NCBI GenBank assembly: GCA_914767715.1
Contig: OU612070.1
Span: 25,658,025-25,722,024 of the forward strand
Origin: Membranipora membranacea
Taxonomy: Eukaryota > Bryozoa > Gymnolaemata > Cheilostomatida > Membraniporidae
DNA: 64,000 nucleotides
Direction of reading: 5' to 3'
The notes below the pieces were generated by a model that saw nothing but the letters and a program-made list of their open reading frames with translations, searched no databases and was not told the DNA's origin. The position numbers and the translations under genes are program-made. This document shows, piece after piece, positions 33,562 to 45,861 of the stretch (positions are counted from its first letter, which is position 1; each line of letters opens with the position of its first letter).

Positions 33562-35930
33562 CTAGCGACCAGACCAGCTTGGCCAAGTGAGACCATCATA
33601 GACAGGAAGATATGGTCTTGGTGTAGTTGCGACTACTGTGGGTATGTCTGCTTCGCTACAGAAAACTCTTTTAGTTGACTGCTTCACGTGAAGACAGTAG
33701 GCATGTTTCTTGTTGGTGATTGCTTCTCTTATGCGCCTTGCATGATCATCTGAGAGATGATTACTTATTTCTTTGAATACAATCGGATTGAAAACTTCTT
33801 GAATAGAATTGAGATTGTAATCAATTGGTAAGGGATCCTGTGCAACTTGGCTAGCCCAAGTATTAGCATTGCCATCTGCAGGTGGAGCGCTACCCATAGA
33901 GTAAGTTGAGGTTCTGACATTCTCCATGAATTCTTTTGAAGCTTCCTGGTGTTCCGTAGAGATTCCAAAAGAAGCGCCAGCGCTGATTACTCCAGAATAG
34001 CTTGCTGCAACCTCTACATCAATCTTCTCTCGCTGCATTTTTTCATAGGCTGAAGATGTCATGGTGTACATGTGGGTGTACCTCGAGCCGTAAAGTGCTC
34101 TTGTTACATAATGGGTTCCAAAATTATCCAAAAATACAAACAGTGCACCATCATCCAAGTTTCCAGCATCTAAATGGCGTTTTAAAACTTGAATGCCCCT
34201 AATGAAAGTGCGATGGAACTTCGGTTTCTCATAAACGTTGACATCAGTGCGGTAATATTGACAGGTTGCAGAAGACTCTATTATCTTTGAATGGGAACTC
34301 GTAAATGACTGTGTTTCGGTTTCATAGCCGACACTTGCAGAGAACTCAACACCCCAGCCTCCACCAGATACAGACGCGTGAGTAGCAAGTGAATCTCTCA
34401 GCTCTTTTGACGACTCAATGACATTTGATACGAAGGTTATTCGGCAAGATTGTAGTCTATTCACATCCATTCCATGGGGAATTTGAAAGCTGTTGCAAAA
34501 TAAAGCAATAATAAGATTAGTAATTTTTTATTAGTCAGAAAACTATAAAGTTTTCAATTTTGTGAAACATAAATGATATTCGAAAATGTATCCACATGTA
34601 GGGATGGTATCCTGCTCTTGTGACAGTGAGCATCTTTTGAGTGCTGTCCATTTGGAAAATAAATGTTGCTTTTTTCATCCCAACTAAGCTATGGCTTATA
34701 ACTCTTCAGCCCTACATTGTTGTAGGAAAGTCCTGACAAGTAGCAGAAACAGCCTTGATGGTTTGTGTGCGTGTCAATCAATGATTGTAAAATGAAAGTT
34801 ACCGGCAATCGCTGCTATGAAGGTTGTCGCTATAGTCTGCTGTGAATATTTTATGTTGGAATCCTGGATCTTTTCCGTTTGCTAGAGGGTAACCCTTCAG
34901 TACGTTATAACCTTGCAAACTGGAGTCAATGTTAGAGTAATGCTTTTCAGCCTGAACACTACATCCTTGCTGTCTCTTGTCCACTATTAACATGACAAAC
35001 AATTAAGTTACCAATATAATATGTATCTAAATCTATTGAAGTGAGCGTTTGTAATATGGTTAGAAAAATCTTTCATTGCAAAATTTATAATATTTCATAT
35101 TTAGGTTCATCCCCCGCATTTGATAGGACATGAAGGCTTGTACGGGTGTTAATACTCAGGGCTAATTTTTTCGAGTTTTGGTTATCTATCAAGACAATTT
35201 CACTTCACAGTTTAATTGGATTGTGTTGTGTTTTTGTGGAGTTGCCTTTGTGTGGTGTTACCTATTCATTCTGCAACTGATCTCATATGACAATTTTTTA
35301 GCTAGCGAAAATCGAGTGCGTTGAGAGATCATAGCATCCCAAAATTATCAAGAAAAATTGTGATTCAGTGATTCGGTGGTCACCAAATTTAGCTTTAAAT
35401 TTAGCATAATTATAGTTGATGCATATATATGGATCTCGAGCAAGAACTATTATTGTCGAAAGTGTAATGATTTTGAGGAAAATAAAATTGAATGAGAAAA
35501 TTTAAGCAACTCCGAACTGATTGTAAGATGGCGACATATTTATATAATGAGTCAGACACACACAATACTTGCTTTCATGTAACACTTTTGATACTAGGGA
35601 ACCAGAAATAGGCCTCTACTGACTTGGATACTTGGTGATAAACATGGTACTAAAGTAAGTGAAAAACCTCATATGTTCAGGTTCAAAACCAGGTCCGGTC
35701 CGGACCCGAGTAGGGAGGGAATACTTGCAGGGCAGATGCTGGTTCAATGCAGTTCCGGCCCTACAGTTCCGGCCCATGGTGATTGCATGGTGATTGATAA
35801 TGTTTATTTCTCGTATGAGATAAAGGAATAAAGTTGATCTTGCCTACTTACATGATGCAGCCTCAGCAGCTGGGGAAATCAGTTCTAGAGCAGCCAGTAC
35901 GGAGAAAACAATGACAGACACCTTCATCAT
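33562..35930 (-). CDS. Secreted MACPF-domain (perforin-like) protein, left copy
   Basis: Three coding exons on the minus strand: 35930-35852 (79 nt), 34983-34803 (181 nt) and 34489-33562 (928 nt), together 396 codons with the stop. Introns begin GTAAGT and GTAACT and end in AG, with matching phases 1 and 2. Residues 1-26 are a signal peptide (hydrophobic core VSVIVFSVLAAL, then PAAEA). The MACPF domain follows, with the signature FGTHYVTRALYG at about residues 210-221. Long Ser/Ala/Gly-rich segments lie on both sides (SVSGGGWGVEFSASVG; YSGVISAGASFGISTE), as expected for the helices that unfurl into membrane strands. A Cys-containing tail ends WPSWSGR. MACPF proteins form membrane pores in immunity, predation or egg defence; which applies here is unknown. 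The start has tandem Met codons directly after an acceptor. Confidence 0.92.
34803..34803 (-). other. Exon 2 donor -1 base, left copy (G)
   Basis: Exon 2 ends ...TGCCG before GTAACT. The last exon base is G, the preferred base, in contrast to T in the right copy at 54342. Confidence 0.85.
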
Positions 35931-36188
35931 CCTAAAAGAATAAGTGTGATAATTATGTAACACTAAACCACAGGCAATCAAAGGTAAAACATAGGCTAGC
36001 AATATAATGCAATTCTGTTGATATAAAAACTGTCGCGAATTACTTGAAAATCTGTCAAACAAAAGCTTTGATCCTTTTTTTCTTCTTCCTCCTCATAATT
36101 TTGAGTAACAGCTTAGTTATACCAGTTGATATTAATACACAAACTTAAGAAAGCCTTATGTCAGCACTACACAATCGATAGAACTTAC

Positions 36189-36262
36189 CTCTCTCCTATT
36201 CAAGCTGTATCAAAGTTGAATATGAATCTCACCATAGAACCCGCTGCTTCATATACCCATCC
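36189..36262 (-). promoter_or_regulatory. MACPF promoter and 5' noncoding exon, left copy
   Basis: The minus strand reads GGGTATATGAAGCAG (TATA box at about 36250-36259). About 60 bases on, a GAGAG/GTAAGT splice donor ends a noncoding exon at 36189. The intron to 35932 ends TTCTTTTAG directly before GATGATGAAG. Mirror in the right arm at 52881-52950. Confidence 0.65.
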
Positions 36263-36339
36263 CTGTGACATTCCTGCACGACCATCGATCTGCTGGTACA
36301 TGAAGAATAAGGCAGCGTTTAGAGGGCGTGCTCACTAAA

Positions 36340-38900
36340 GCTGTTAAATTAATCTCATGATTCCGAGGCAATACCTCGGTACAGTTATTTATCCGTATAC
36401 AGAGCAGGGATGGTTTTTTGCAGAGAAATCTGAGCAGTGAATAAGCTAACTAAATGAGCAGATACATGACAAAAACAATTCAGCTATGAAGTTACATGAC
36501 GTGTGTTCTATGAAAGTCAGAGGTAAATGGTTTCCAACTAATTCAGTTAGTTTTATATGTCAGATTGTTTTTTCAATCTATAAATTCACTATAGTTCCAT
36601 GGGTCGGCCTGAGCTAATTTTGAGGCTCTTCAAACCAGGGGCAGACCTCTTGTTTTGCCCTGACCTAGCCTGTCTGACCGGTTGTCATCCAAGACTTTGT
36701 GTACAGTGGCCTGTGTGCATTTCTTGGTGGCGGCAGATGTTTTTGAGCTTTCAGTGCTATCTCTATACATGGGAATAAGCTTTGAGGGCGAACTAAGAGG
36801 TGATAACACTGCTTGAGGTCATTGAAACCACAGTGATTTGGCCTCAACTCTGCCTTGCAACATTTCAAGACTGCCTCCCAACATTTTAAGTCGTCTCAAG
36901 ACATCTCTGCAACCTGTCCAACTGCCTTATGATGACAAACCTCATGTCTTACAACAAATTAAGGGTGCCTCAAATTACGTCTTATGAGGCCCAACCCAGC
37001 GGTCGCAAGTGACTAATCAAGATGTCCTTTGAGTTCTGATGAATAGAATTTAAAATATTCTGCAAAACCTATTTAGCTGTGCTAATCTGAGGTATATCTA
37101 TGTTGCCCGATGCAAGAATACTTACATACAACAAGTATCAATGACAAGAACATTGAATTCCTTGGGAAAACAAAATAGTATTGCTGACTTTGTTGTTGTA
37201 AGAAACTTTCCAAGACATATGGCATATTTGTTCAATACGGGTCTGGGCAAGACAGTTCCTCATGGTAACAAATCTAATGAAAAGCTTTGAGGGTTGGGTC
37301 GAGATTTTTGACAGAAGAAAGATTTAATGTACGGAATGGCTACCAGGTGTAACATCGGCCATCTTTTGAGCATCGGAAAGTTATTGAATTGTACCTAAGT
37401 AATCATTATCCTTCTCGATTCAACACCAATCACAGGCAGACAAACATTGATTGTTATGATGCTTCGAAACATATATAGGCAACGTGTTCTTCAATGAGAT
37501 TGATCTCAACACGGCATGATAATTAGATAAATTAATTAATATTTTATGCAAATGCACTGAAGCCCAAAATAGCTCCGCCAATGTGTTCACCCAGCAGATA
37601 TGGATTTTTGGTATGGCAACTAATTACATTTGCAGACAAAAATCGGTATTATAACTTTTCTGACTTGTGTTTTTATATGGCCTTTTATCCAAGGTTGAAT
37701 AATCTTCATACCGAATGCAACAATCAAACATTGTGATCTGAGTATACCTAGCATATCCAGCAAGATTCTAGAGAGAAAAGACACGACACATGCTCAGTGA
37801 TAAAGAACCTCAATTGAAATACAAACCCCGCGGGACATGGCGAGTTACTCTATTACCTCATGATGGAATCATATACATATGGGACCTCAACATCAACGTA
37901 CATGAATAAATACCTGGGTAGGCATCGATGTTCATGACTCTCCGTTTCCTCACCGTATCCCTCAAGCTAGACCATTCCTGAGAACATAGTGTACTCAGTA
38001 AGACTGTTGACTGCTGTCATAACCAACATCACAACATAACATATTGTAATACAAATTAACAGCCGTATGCCTGAAGCAGTAGATACCAGTTGTTAGAAAA
38101 ACCAAGGAGTAACGGCGTAGAGGAGATATAGCTTTTTATTTTTATTTGACTATGATTGCCTAAGCAAAAATTTCTGAAGATACACTACTTCTTTATTTAA
38201 TTGTGTGAGTATGAGAGCTCTAGGTTGTCTATATTCACAGTATTTTGTGAGCTATTCATATCATACAATTGTCAAATCATAATTTACACCATTATCAAGC
38301 ATTGGGTGTACATACTGACAATAAACATATAAAAAAATCCAAAATGGTGGCCATTGTGCCGAGGCTACCATAGCAAATTAACAGTGCCATTATAAAATAT
38401 ATAAAGAATTTGGGGGTTATTTCTCCTTTCCCCTGTTACTCCTTGGTAAAACTGATTTCAAAACAATTTTCAATAATTTAGTTTGTAACTGTTTTGTAAC
38501 AGGATTATGGATTTTAAATGTCATAACTCCATGATTCATCACTTTTGTAAGGTTTTATAATTCATCCATTGTACCATAAAAAAAAAAGATAAGGTGAAGC
38601 ATCTGCTGACTGACCAATATAATCACATGTTCGCTATTTCCACCAAGATTTTTTCGGGATAAGCACTGAGGGACATGCGAACAACAGTGAAGATGTATAC
38701 TGACCAAGTGATGGTCATGAACTCATATGTGCTGTAAAAATAACACATGTTAATCACTTTTTATTAGCAGTTATCCAGCTATCTTTACAGTACATGAAAC
38801 ATATAACACAATAACGTACACATGAAATTCAATTCAGCGCACCCCTGTACAAGGTAGGAGTCAGTAAGCTAGGCTACTGTCTGTAGAGCTCACCTCCTTG
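36340..38900. other. Left arm, no gene recognised
   Basis: Noncoding apart from frames that do not hold up. Its mirror is about 50240-52790. 37700-37830 (TCTAGAGAGAAAAGACACGA region) is a repeat that occurs once in this arm but twice in the right arm (48110-48300 and 51300-51480). Confidence 0.5.
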
Positions 38901-38924
38901 AGCAGCATGGGTAGTGATTGGGAT

Positions 38925-38992
38925 TGGAACCAGCAACCCTCAGATTGTCAGGCTCGAATCCAAAACAACTACTCCATTTTTTGTCCTATGAT
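38925..38992 (-). mobile_element. Degenerate tRNA-like SINE head, left arm
   Basis: The minus strand reads GATTCGAGCCTGACAATC, then TGAGGGTTGCTGGTTCCAAT: an anticodon-arm-like stem followed by a B box (GGTTCCAATCC). Mirror at about 49622-49690. The A box is not recognisable. Confidence 0.35.
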
Positions 38993-39775
38993 CAAATAGA
39001 TCTCATATACACTCCCCTCCTCGGTTGTTTCATCTTTAAAAGAAACTAAAGTCCTGATTTCTTTGGCTCTCAAATAAAACAAAAGAATTTGTAGCCAATT
39101 GCACACCTGGCGGATTTGGGGAGAGTCCCAATAGTTAAGACTCAATCGGAGTAAACATGATGAGAACACATGAAATCACCCGAAGTGTTTGACTAAGTAT
39201 CGGTAGAATATTCAAATAAAATATACTTGGTGTACATAAATTGATGCACTTTATCTTCCAGTTAAACGCATGTTCGGTATTTCTACCAAATTTGTCTTTT
39301 GGGGTAACCACTGAGGGACAAGCTCTCGTGATTAATTTTTATTGTAAGCTATCCAAGGTACACAAACCAGCTGCAATTTTATGAGAATGTACATTATGCC
39401 CCAGGGATTCAGCAGATTCAGCAGATTCCGGATAATACGGAAAACAAACTTATCTATTGAAATGATGATTCCCAGTTTTGAGACAATGATGATTCACCCC
39501 CGCATACACCTCCCCTACGCACCCCTACTCACCAGTTATGGATATGAGTTATGATCATTACTACCACACCCATGACATGACATGTTTGCCCTACGCGGTG
39601 TGGTATTTCATAACTCCATTTCCTCATGATGGGATCACAATGTTATCGATGGATGGCTTGATGCATTGAGAAAACAAATTATTTTGCAAAATATGATTTA
39701 CATTGCTTCCAAATGGAAACAGTGAAAGCCAGTATCACATTGACCACCATCAGTGTTTCAGCAGTAAGATCGGCT

Positions 39776-41190
39776 TGAAGTGCCCTTTTTAGAATCAGCG
39801 CACCGATATACAGACACATCCTGTGATATTAATTGACATTCCAGCATGACCAGCATTTTCTATCTTCTCAGAAAGAGAGAGCAATCAACAACACCTGATT
39901 TAGTCACTTGAGGAGGAGGGGACCAAACCAACCTTAGTATCCCTTTTAGCTTAAGAGATTACCATACCACATTGTCTGGTGGTAGTCAGTACATGCAGTG
40001 GCGGAGAATGTTAATTGTTTTTAATCAAAAAGAATGCGAGTTTGCTTCGATTTTACTCCGTGATGAGACATACCATCAAGGGAGGCACATTGTGAAAAAA
40101 TAGGAGTCAATGTTCTGCCATACTTGCCATGCCTCCCTATTTAGGTGGGACCTTCCAGACTTGCACACCTACTTCTGCACACTTCACACTTTTTGTGATT
40201 CACAGTTTTCCTCAAGATTGGAGACTAAACAGACCTTTCAAAATTTTTTTGGTTACTATCCAAGCACTTGTTGATAAGTCCCAGGGGCCCATGTGTTGAT
40301 GTTAAGTGTTTAAAGTGTATTTCACCTCAGTTTGATATTTTAGTACTAGTATAAAGTACAAATATGATATTATTTGAGATCAAATATGCATTTTTAGCCC
40401 TTCCCAGTGGCTGGAAATTCTCTCAGAGCATCAGCGACCGGGGCTCTATACCAGTCCCCAGTGCTTCGTACCCTTGCAGCACTGTGATGCCCTGCAGTAA
40501 CGCTGTATCGTTGAAAAAAAATAAACAAATTTGTTAGAATCAAAAGACTTTGAGGAAACAGGTTTCTAGCACCTGGTAGGCTGCTAGCGATTGTTGTAAG
40601 TGTAGAGAAGAGGTATACACCCGAGGGTGGCGGGGCTGGAACAATCATATCATATCTAGCCCTGGGTGACTTTACTTCAAATAAATGTAAATGTCTGATC
40701 ACACATGTAAGAGCTGTGTGGTTTCTTAGTTAACTTAAGTGCTGACCAGTGGTGATAGACCATTTTGATCCTAACTTAAACCAGTAAATATGGCCATTCT
40801 GTAAGAACGTGCAGCAGACTAGTCTGTCTGCTACATTTTCTTTGATACCAGCACATTTGCTTGTTTTTCATGGAACAGTAGGGCATCACCTCTTATAATG
40901 TCAAGATGTGCCTATATGGCTTGTCTCAACACGCAGCAATCATCAGCTAGCATCCTGTCTGGCTAAGAGCAATTAACATTCTCCTCTAATGAACTGACTA
41001 CCACCAGAAAATGTGGAATGTCAATCTTATAAGCCAAAGAGGGAAATCGGGCTTTGTTGATTATTCACTCTCTCTTTTTCCGAGAAGATAGCAAAATGAT
41101 GGTGATGCTGGAATATCAATTAATTTGAGGATGAGTCTGCAGACCTGATGCTAAGAAAAACAGTTGAAACACTGATGATAATACAAAACC
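39776..41190. repeat. Smaller inverted repeat nested in the left arm
   Basis: About 39776-40090 and about 40950-41190 are diverged inverted copies. Shared points are ATTCCAGCATKACCA, ATCTTCTC with AAGAGAGAG, CTGGTGGTAGTCAGT and GGAGAATGTTAATTGTT. They flank about 860 bp. The mirror structure exists in the right arm (about 46290-47690). An extra copy of one side lies in the spacer at about 45590-45800. Confidence 0.7.
40394..40702 (-). CDS. 102-codon frame of unknown nature, left arm
   Basis: Open frame between the nested inverted repeats, identical as protein to its mirror at 46750-47058. It ends WYRAPVADALREFPATGKG before the stop and has a T-rich tract resembling a splice acceptor in the middle (near 40510). 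No domain recognised. Identity only reflects the recent arm duplication, so it is not evidence of coding. Confidence 0.2.
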   Translation of the reverse strand: MIRHLHLFEVKSPRARYDMIVPAPPPSGVYLFSTLTTIASSLPGARNLFPQSLLILTNLFIFFQRYSVTAGHHSAARVRSTGDWYRAPVADALREFPATGKG

Positions 41191-41590
41191 AAATGTACCA
41201 CATATGTAAGGTTGGATCGCCTAGCACGACATCAACACAAATGGATGCTGCTACTACATGAAATGATGTGGTATAATGAGTTTACTGTGGGAAACCTCAG
41301 TTGAACAACTTAATTGGTCTACATTTCAAGCTAAGTCTGCTGCATGTGCTGGCCAATCAGCAGCACTTGCTGTATTCGGTTGAGAGCAAAATTTGTTGTA
41401 TTTACACTGCAATTTTTCCTCTCGACAATGGGAACTTCCTCTAGGTGTTGTGTTGATTAGCAGCAATTTTATTTTATTTGTATTTTAGTATTTTAGTATT
41501 TTTTCAATCTCTTGAACTAGAATCCTTCAGCTCCCGAACCAATACATGGGCCCAGAGAAAAGTATGCTCTCTCTTGGCAGGCACTCAAAA

Positions 41591-43345
41591 GCAGCAGCAG
41601 CTGTACTTACTAGCATCACCTTGTGCAGGTACACTATTGATCATTGACATTATATATACATGTTTCTTTTGGTGTTTGTTGCATTTATAGTTCATATTTT
41701 TCTATCTTGTGTGCATGTCATCGCAGTCGAACCTTTACCTATGAATATGTATTTATAATGTTGTGCTACTGGTATCTTATAACAGTGTAATGTAGTTTAA
41801 TCCTCTCTTATTTCAGAGGTGTTTCTGAACCAGTGTTTTATTCAGTGCACATCAATCTGCGTATCGTCGCAGTCAGTAATGAGGTCTGTTAAAATTTATA
41901 GAAAGTGGTCATCTTGCACCACCAACCACGGCACATGCGGCCACATGCACGTTTGCTATCATGCCATATTCTATGCATGCTACAACGCCTGGCACAACGC
42001 TGCCTTTGTTGTGTCAGGCGCTGTGCCTTTTGTTGTGTAAAACTTCACCTACCACTGTATATGCAACGCTGGACTGCATACTGGCGTTGCTTGGCGTTGC
42101 TGGGCGTTGTGGGTACCACTGATGATGTCTCATGCACATGGGCGCGTTTGAGTTCTGCTGATTAACTGAGAGAAACCCCAAAGTAAACTTTTTTTCAGTT
42201 TGCTTTTCAACAGCACCATACTGATCTTGTAATTTTCATATGCGATGTCGATGTCGTAATTTCGTATTATTCTCTGTATTACAAAGTATGTAAAGCATTA
42301 ATACTCTACACGCCATTCAATTATCACCATTTTCAATTCAGATTTTAATCCATGGTATTTTGGGGGTTTCAGAGTACGGAGCCATTATCTGTGGAATCAA
42401 TATATATTGTATTGATAACCGTGATACAGAGGGCCAGCGAGGTTGGTTCTTCTTTCTCCTTTTTTCAAGTTGTATTATCGTATTTGTTAGAAAATACTTA
42501 CTCATGCATTTTTATGTACATGGAGTTTTAATAACAGATGATAAAGGACCAGAACGTTATTTAGTAAAAAATAACATTTATCTACGTCATAACCGTAACT
42601 CTAAAATGCATCACAGCCACCACAGTTATTTACTCTTCATTTTGAGTTATTTTTGTTATTATTATTTCACAGGGGGATGGGACTCTACCTCCTAGATGAT
42701 ATGGGTGAAGAGCCAAGATAAAGCAGAGCGTTCTCAAGGTAAGCACCTGATACTTAAAATGATACACATATTAGGCAGAATAAAAAAATAATAATTATAA
42801 ACCTAGAAATGATGGTGTAATAGACAAAGAGGCACATAGGCACTACATTGTTCGTCAGGCAATATCATTCGCTTGGTGTCGTCCCTATGAGATTTTTAAT
42901 TGACACATTGGGGGGGGGGGGGAAGAAGCTGAAGCCTATCAAAGCGTCGGTAGTTGCTCATGTCTTGTGGCCCATGCTTCCAGGTTTGGCTTGCATTATC
43001 ATAACATGTTTTTTATCCAGTGTAAATTGTACAGCCAGGCACACCCTCAATTACCCACCATTTATTTGGGGCGCAACTTTGATGTTTTTGCTTCTTTTTT
43101 TTCTCATAAAGAACGTTTCCTTGTCGTCAGTTGTATGCAACCTATTGATATTCGGAGCACATCCAATGACACATGGCATTTTGGGATGAGTGAGAATGGG
43201 CCTGGGAATTTGATATTGTCATTACCTTCAATAATCAACAGACATTTATCCAATCGGACATACTTAACTTCTGCCTTAGTTTTACGCCAAACTAGTGAGC
43301 GTTTTTGTTATTAAATTGATCATATAAGGATACGTTACAATGACA
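41591..43345. other. Spacer of the inverted duplication, left part: no gene recognised
   Basis: Single-copy in this window. Several frames of 70-115 codons overlap without domains. A run of 12 G lies near 42910. 41930-42110 has repeated GCxTGGCGTTG/CAACGCC motifs. A short unannotated exon cannot be ruled out. Confidence 0.45.
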
Positions 43346-43349
43346 GTAT

Positions 43350-43355
43350 TTTATT
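43350..43355 (-). terminator. Polyadenylation signal of the lectin gene
   Basis: Plus-strand TTTATT gives AATAAA about 75 bases after the lectin stop codon. Confidence 0.5.
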
Positions 43356-43429
43356 TTTAATCAATACGCTTTGTGACAATATATTTGATACTTGCACATT
43401 ATCAGGCTGAATGAACGTATTAACACGTT

Positions 43430-44741
43430 TTACATTCTCTTTTCACAGATGAAATAAAATTTATCCCAGCATTCATCATCATCCCATTCAACGTATCTTG
43501 CATCAGGATAGCCATACATAACAAGACAATGCTGTGTCCCATGATGGTTGTCTGGACTTCCTGACCACCAGAAAGAATCTTTGATTGGGATGTCACCATT
43601 CTTGTTGGACCATTTCCAATGATGACCAGCACCGATCCTATGTCCTCCAAGCCATACGGAGTCCCTATATCCTGTCAATTAAGGAAAGCATCATGTGAAA
43701 GCTAATCAAGTAGCCACGAGAATGAATGCTTATCCTAACACTCATCTATGATGCACAATGAAATACAACGCAGTGCTAACTCTTAGCTAACCTGAATTGA
43801 TGGCTTAAGCTCATATATTGACATGGATAGATCAAAACATTAAGCAGGATGTTTTTGAGCCAATGAGCCAAGAAATTAGATTTGGATAATATCGATATCA
43901 TAGTTATAATTATGCATTATATGATTATATTATTTTCATATACATATAATGTGATATATCACTCAGATTGCTGCTGCAGAAGCTCTCTAAATCCCAATCA
44001 GTTGATGAAATCATAAGAATGATCAAGACACATTTTTGTTAGATTGAAATTGAACCGTGTCTTTGTGATAATATTGGTGACGGTTTTCACATCTTTCAAA
44101 GAGTGTGTAATAATCCGGAATGTCTGAAAGGCCTCATGTCATATCATATCATAATCTCAAAAAAAGGAGATTATATGCTAGGCTTCAATTAAAAGATTAG
44201 AGTAGATACATACTGAGATTAGTTATTCGGTATCCATTCAAAAATACTAGCTCATCAGCATTTCTAACGGAGGCCAGCTCTCCACCATAATTTCTACACT
44301 GGGTGCTGGCATCGATAAAGGTTTTCGGGATAGTAACCATCTTGTAACAAGTTGTCCCTGCATCAGATGTCACGCTAGCCGGCCAGTCATCTCCACACGC
44401 GCTTTTACCTTTGCAGTGATGAATGACAATGTGTCAATTAATTAAAACTAATAATAAATGATTGAGAAAGAAATTGTAAGAAAGTTTAATTGTCCTCCTA
44501 CTGTATAGTTGTCGCGTAAAATGAGCAAAATTTCAATCCATAGTATAGTTCAACTTTGAGCATACGTTGAGCATACTTTTTATTTAAAGAAGACGAGGCA
44601 TTCACCATTTAGTTTTGGTTTGTCACAATCGTTCTGAATCAATCACATATCTAGGTGCTCAAATGAAAATAACTGGTTCTCACCTGAATGTACCGCAGAA
44701 GCGAGAAAGCTAACTACCACAGCTACATAAATACAAGCCAT
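43430..44741 (-). CDS. Secreted single-domain C-type lectin
   Basis: Three exons on the minus strand: 44741-44684 (58 nt), 44408-44214 (195 nt) and 43671-43430 (242 nt), totalling 165 codons with the stop. Introns begin GTGAGA and GTATGT and end AAAG and ACAG, and all joins are phase 1. The 164-residue product has a signal peptide (MACIYVAVVVSFLASAVHS) and one C-type lectin domain. Seen: TTCYKM start, QCRNYGGELASVRN helix, SVWLGG (the WIGL strand), a Trp-rich middle (HHWKWS, DSFWWSG), then QHCLVMYG, VEWDDDECWDKFYFICEKR with the closing Cys. The calcium/sugar site EPN/QPD is SPD here, and WND is WDD, so sugar binding may be altered. Such lectins recognise glycans outside the cell. Confidence 0.93.
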
Positions 44742-44984
44742 AACTCTACAATACAATAAAATGAAATTCGATTCATACAAGAAATACATTACAATACATT
44801 ATAAAACAATTCAATTCAGTACAATACAGACAACAAACAATAGCAGGAAAATAAATGATGCTTTCACACAGTCCTTTATTGTTTGAAAGTACTGCTAACT
44901 TAACTCAGCTTAAATTGAACAAAAAAGCATCCCTCGAGAGTTGTGAGAGTTGTCAAACCTGTATATAGTTGCTCCCACTTTTAT

Positions 44985-45000
44985 TCAAGCAACAATCAGA
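44985..45000 (-). promoter_or_regulatory. Possible TATA element of the lectin gene
   Basis: The minus strand reads GCTTGAATAAAAGTGGGAGC about 250 bases upstream of the lectin start codon. AATAAAAG could act as a TATA box. No other promoter mark was seen. Confidence 0.25.
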
Positions 45001-45861
45001 GGAGATGAATGATAATATAAGCATCTAACCCTACCTTTATACCCTTACTTTGCGTCTGCTGTGGTTCAATACTATTGGATAAAAGTAAAATGTAGTCACA
45101 TTGGTACAACTAAATTGATTTTCTATTGGCTGTTTCCAATTACAGTAAATCTCTTACTATTGAGCAGTACCCTAACCTCCCAGCCATTACGAAACCAATG
45201 AACCAACAATTTGGCACAGTGATGCTATTCACTATTCATGCTTTGTTCGTCACAATGAGTTGGTATGTCCAAGCCAATTCGTAGTTTATAATTGTCACTC
45301 TCTCTTTGTATATGTTTTGATGCTAATTAATGTAGTCTTAATTACTTTCACCCCCAGGATCTGTAGCTGGTAAAATTATTGATGGGAGTAACAGAACAAG
45401 ACCAAAATGGTAAAATGACTTTGGGAATTTTAGTTCCTGCTCAGCTATTCAATCTTCCAGATGCGAGGTATACCATTATTCACTTTGGAGATTGAGATTT
45501 AGGGTCACCACCCCCCATCCAACAAGGATTGTCGAGACAGGCTAAGGTCACTCCTCCTATCTACTCTTCCATCAATCTCTAGCAGCCTGCATTCGTTTGT
45601 TTTTCCTAGAACAGCAGGGCATCGACTCTTAACTCGTGAATATGTGCTTATATGGTATGTCTTGACACGCAGTAAATATCATTGTGCAGCAACCAAGTAA
45701 AGTAGAATCCTGTCTGGCTATTAAACCAACTAACCTTCGCCTCTAATGAACTGACTACCACCAGAAAGTGCGGTATGTAACCAAACCATGCAGCAGACCT
45801 AACCCAAACTGAAATTAAGTCCATTGAGTTCAACTTGGTTCAACTGTGTTAGCACAACAGA
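45001..45861. other. Spacer, right part
   Basis: No gene. About 45590-45800 is a diverged copy of 40850-41060 (GGAACAGTAGGGCATC and CTGACTACCACCAGAAA motifs) in the same orientation as the left arm, so it is an additional repeat next to the right-arm boundary. Confidence 0.55.

Larger units (their letters stand above)
31665..41590 (+). repeat. Left arm of large inverted duplication
   Basis: Reverse complement of about 45862-57395. Matched points: 31691-31700 with 57350-57359, MACPF exons 33562-34489 with 54656-55583, promoter 36250-36259 with 52881-52890, 38969-39169 with 49431-49631, 40394-40702 with 46750-47058, and the inner edge 41581-41590 with 45862-45871. It is about 1.6 kb shorter than the right arm because of insertions there. 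Confidence 0.95.

Noticed and set aside
33057-33599. 180-codon minus frame overlapping the MACPF stop
   Set aside because: Out of frame with MACPF, extends through the 3' flank, and is broken in the mirror copy.
36126-36338. 70-codon frame kept in both arms (mirror 52801-53013)
   Set aside because: Antisense to the MACPF promoter and noncoding exon; kept only because the arms are recent copies.
38969-39169. 66-codon frame kept in both arms (mirror 49431-49631)
   Set aside because: Overlaps the tRNA-like repeat, has substitutions at random codon positions and no domain.
42848-43314. Two overlapping frames in the spacer
   Set aside because: No recognisable domain; next to a G run; no splice sites linking them to the lectin gene.
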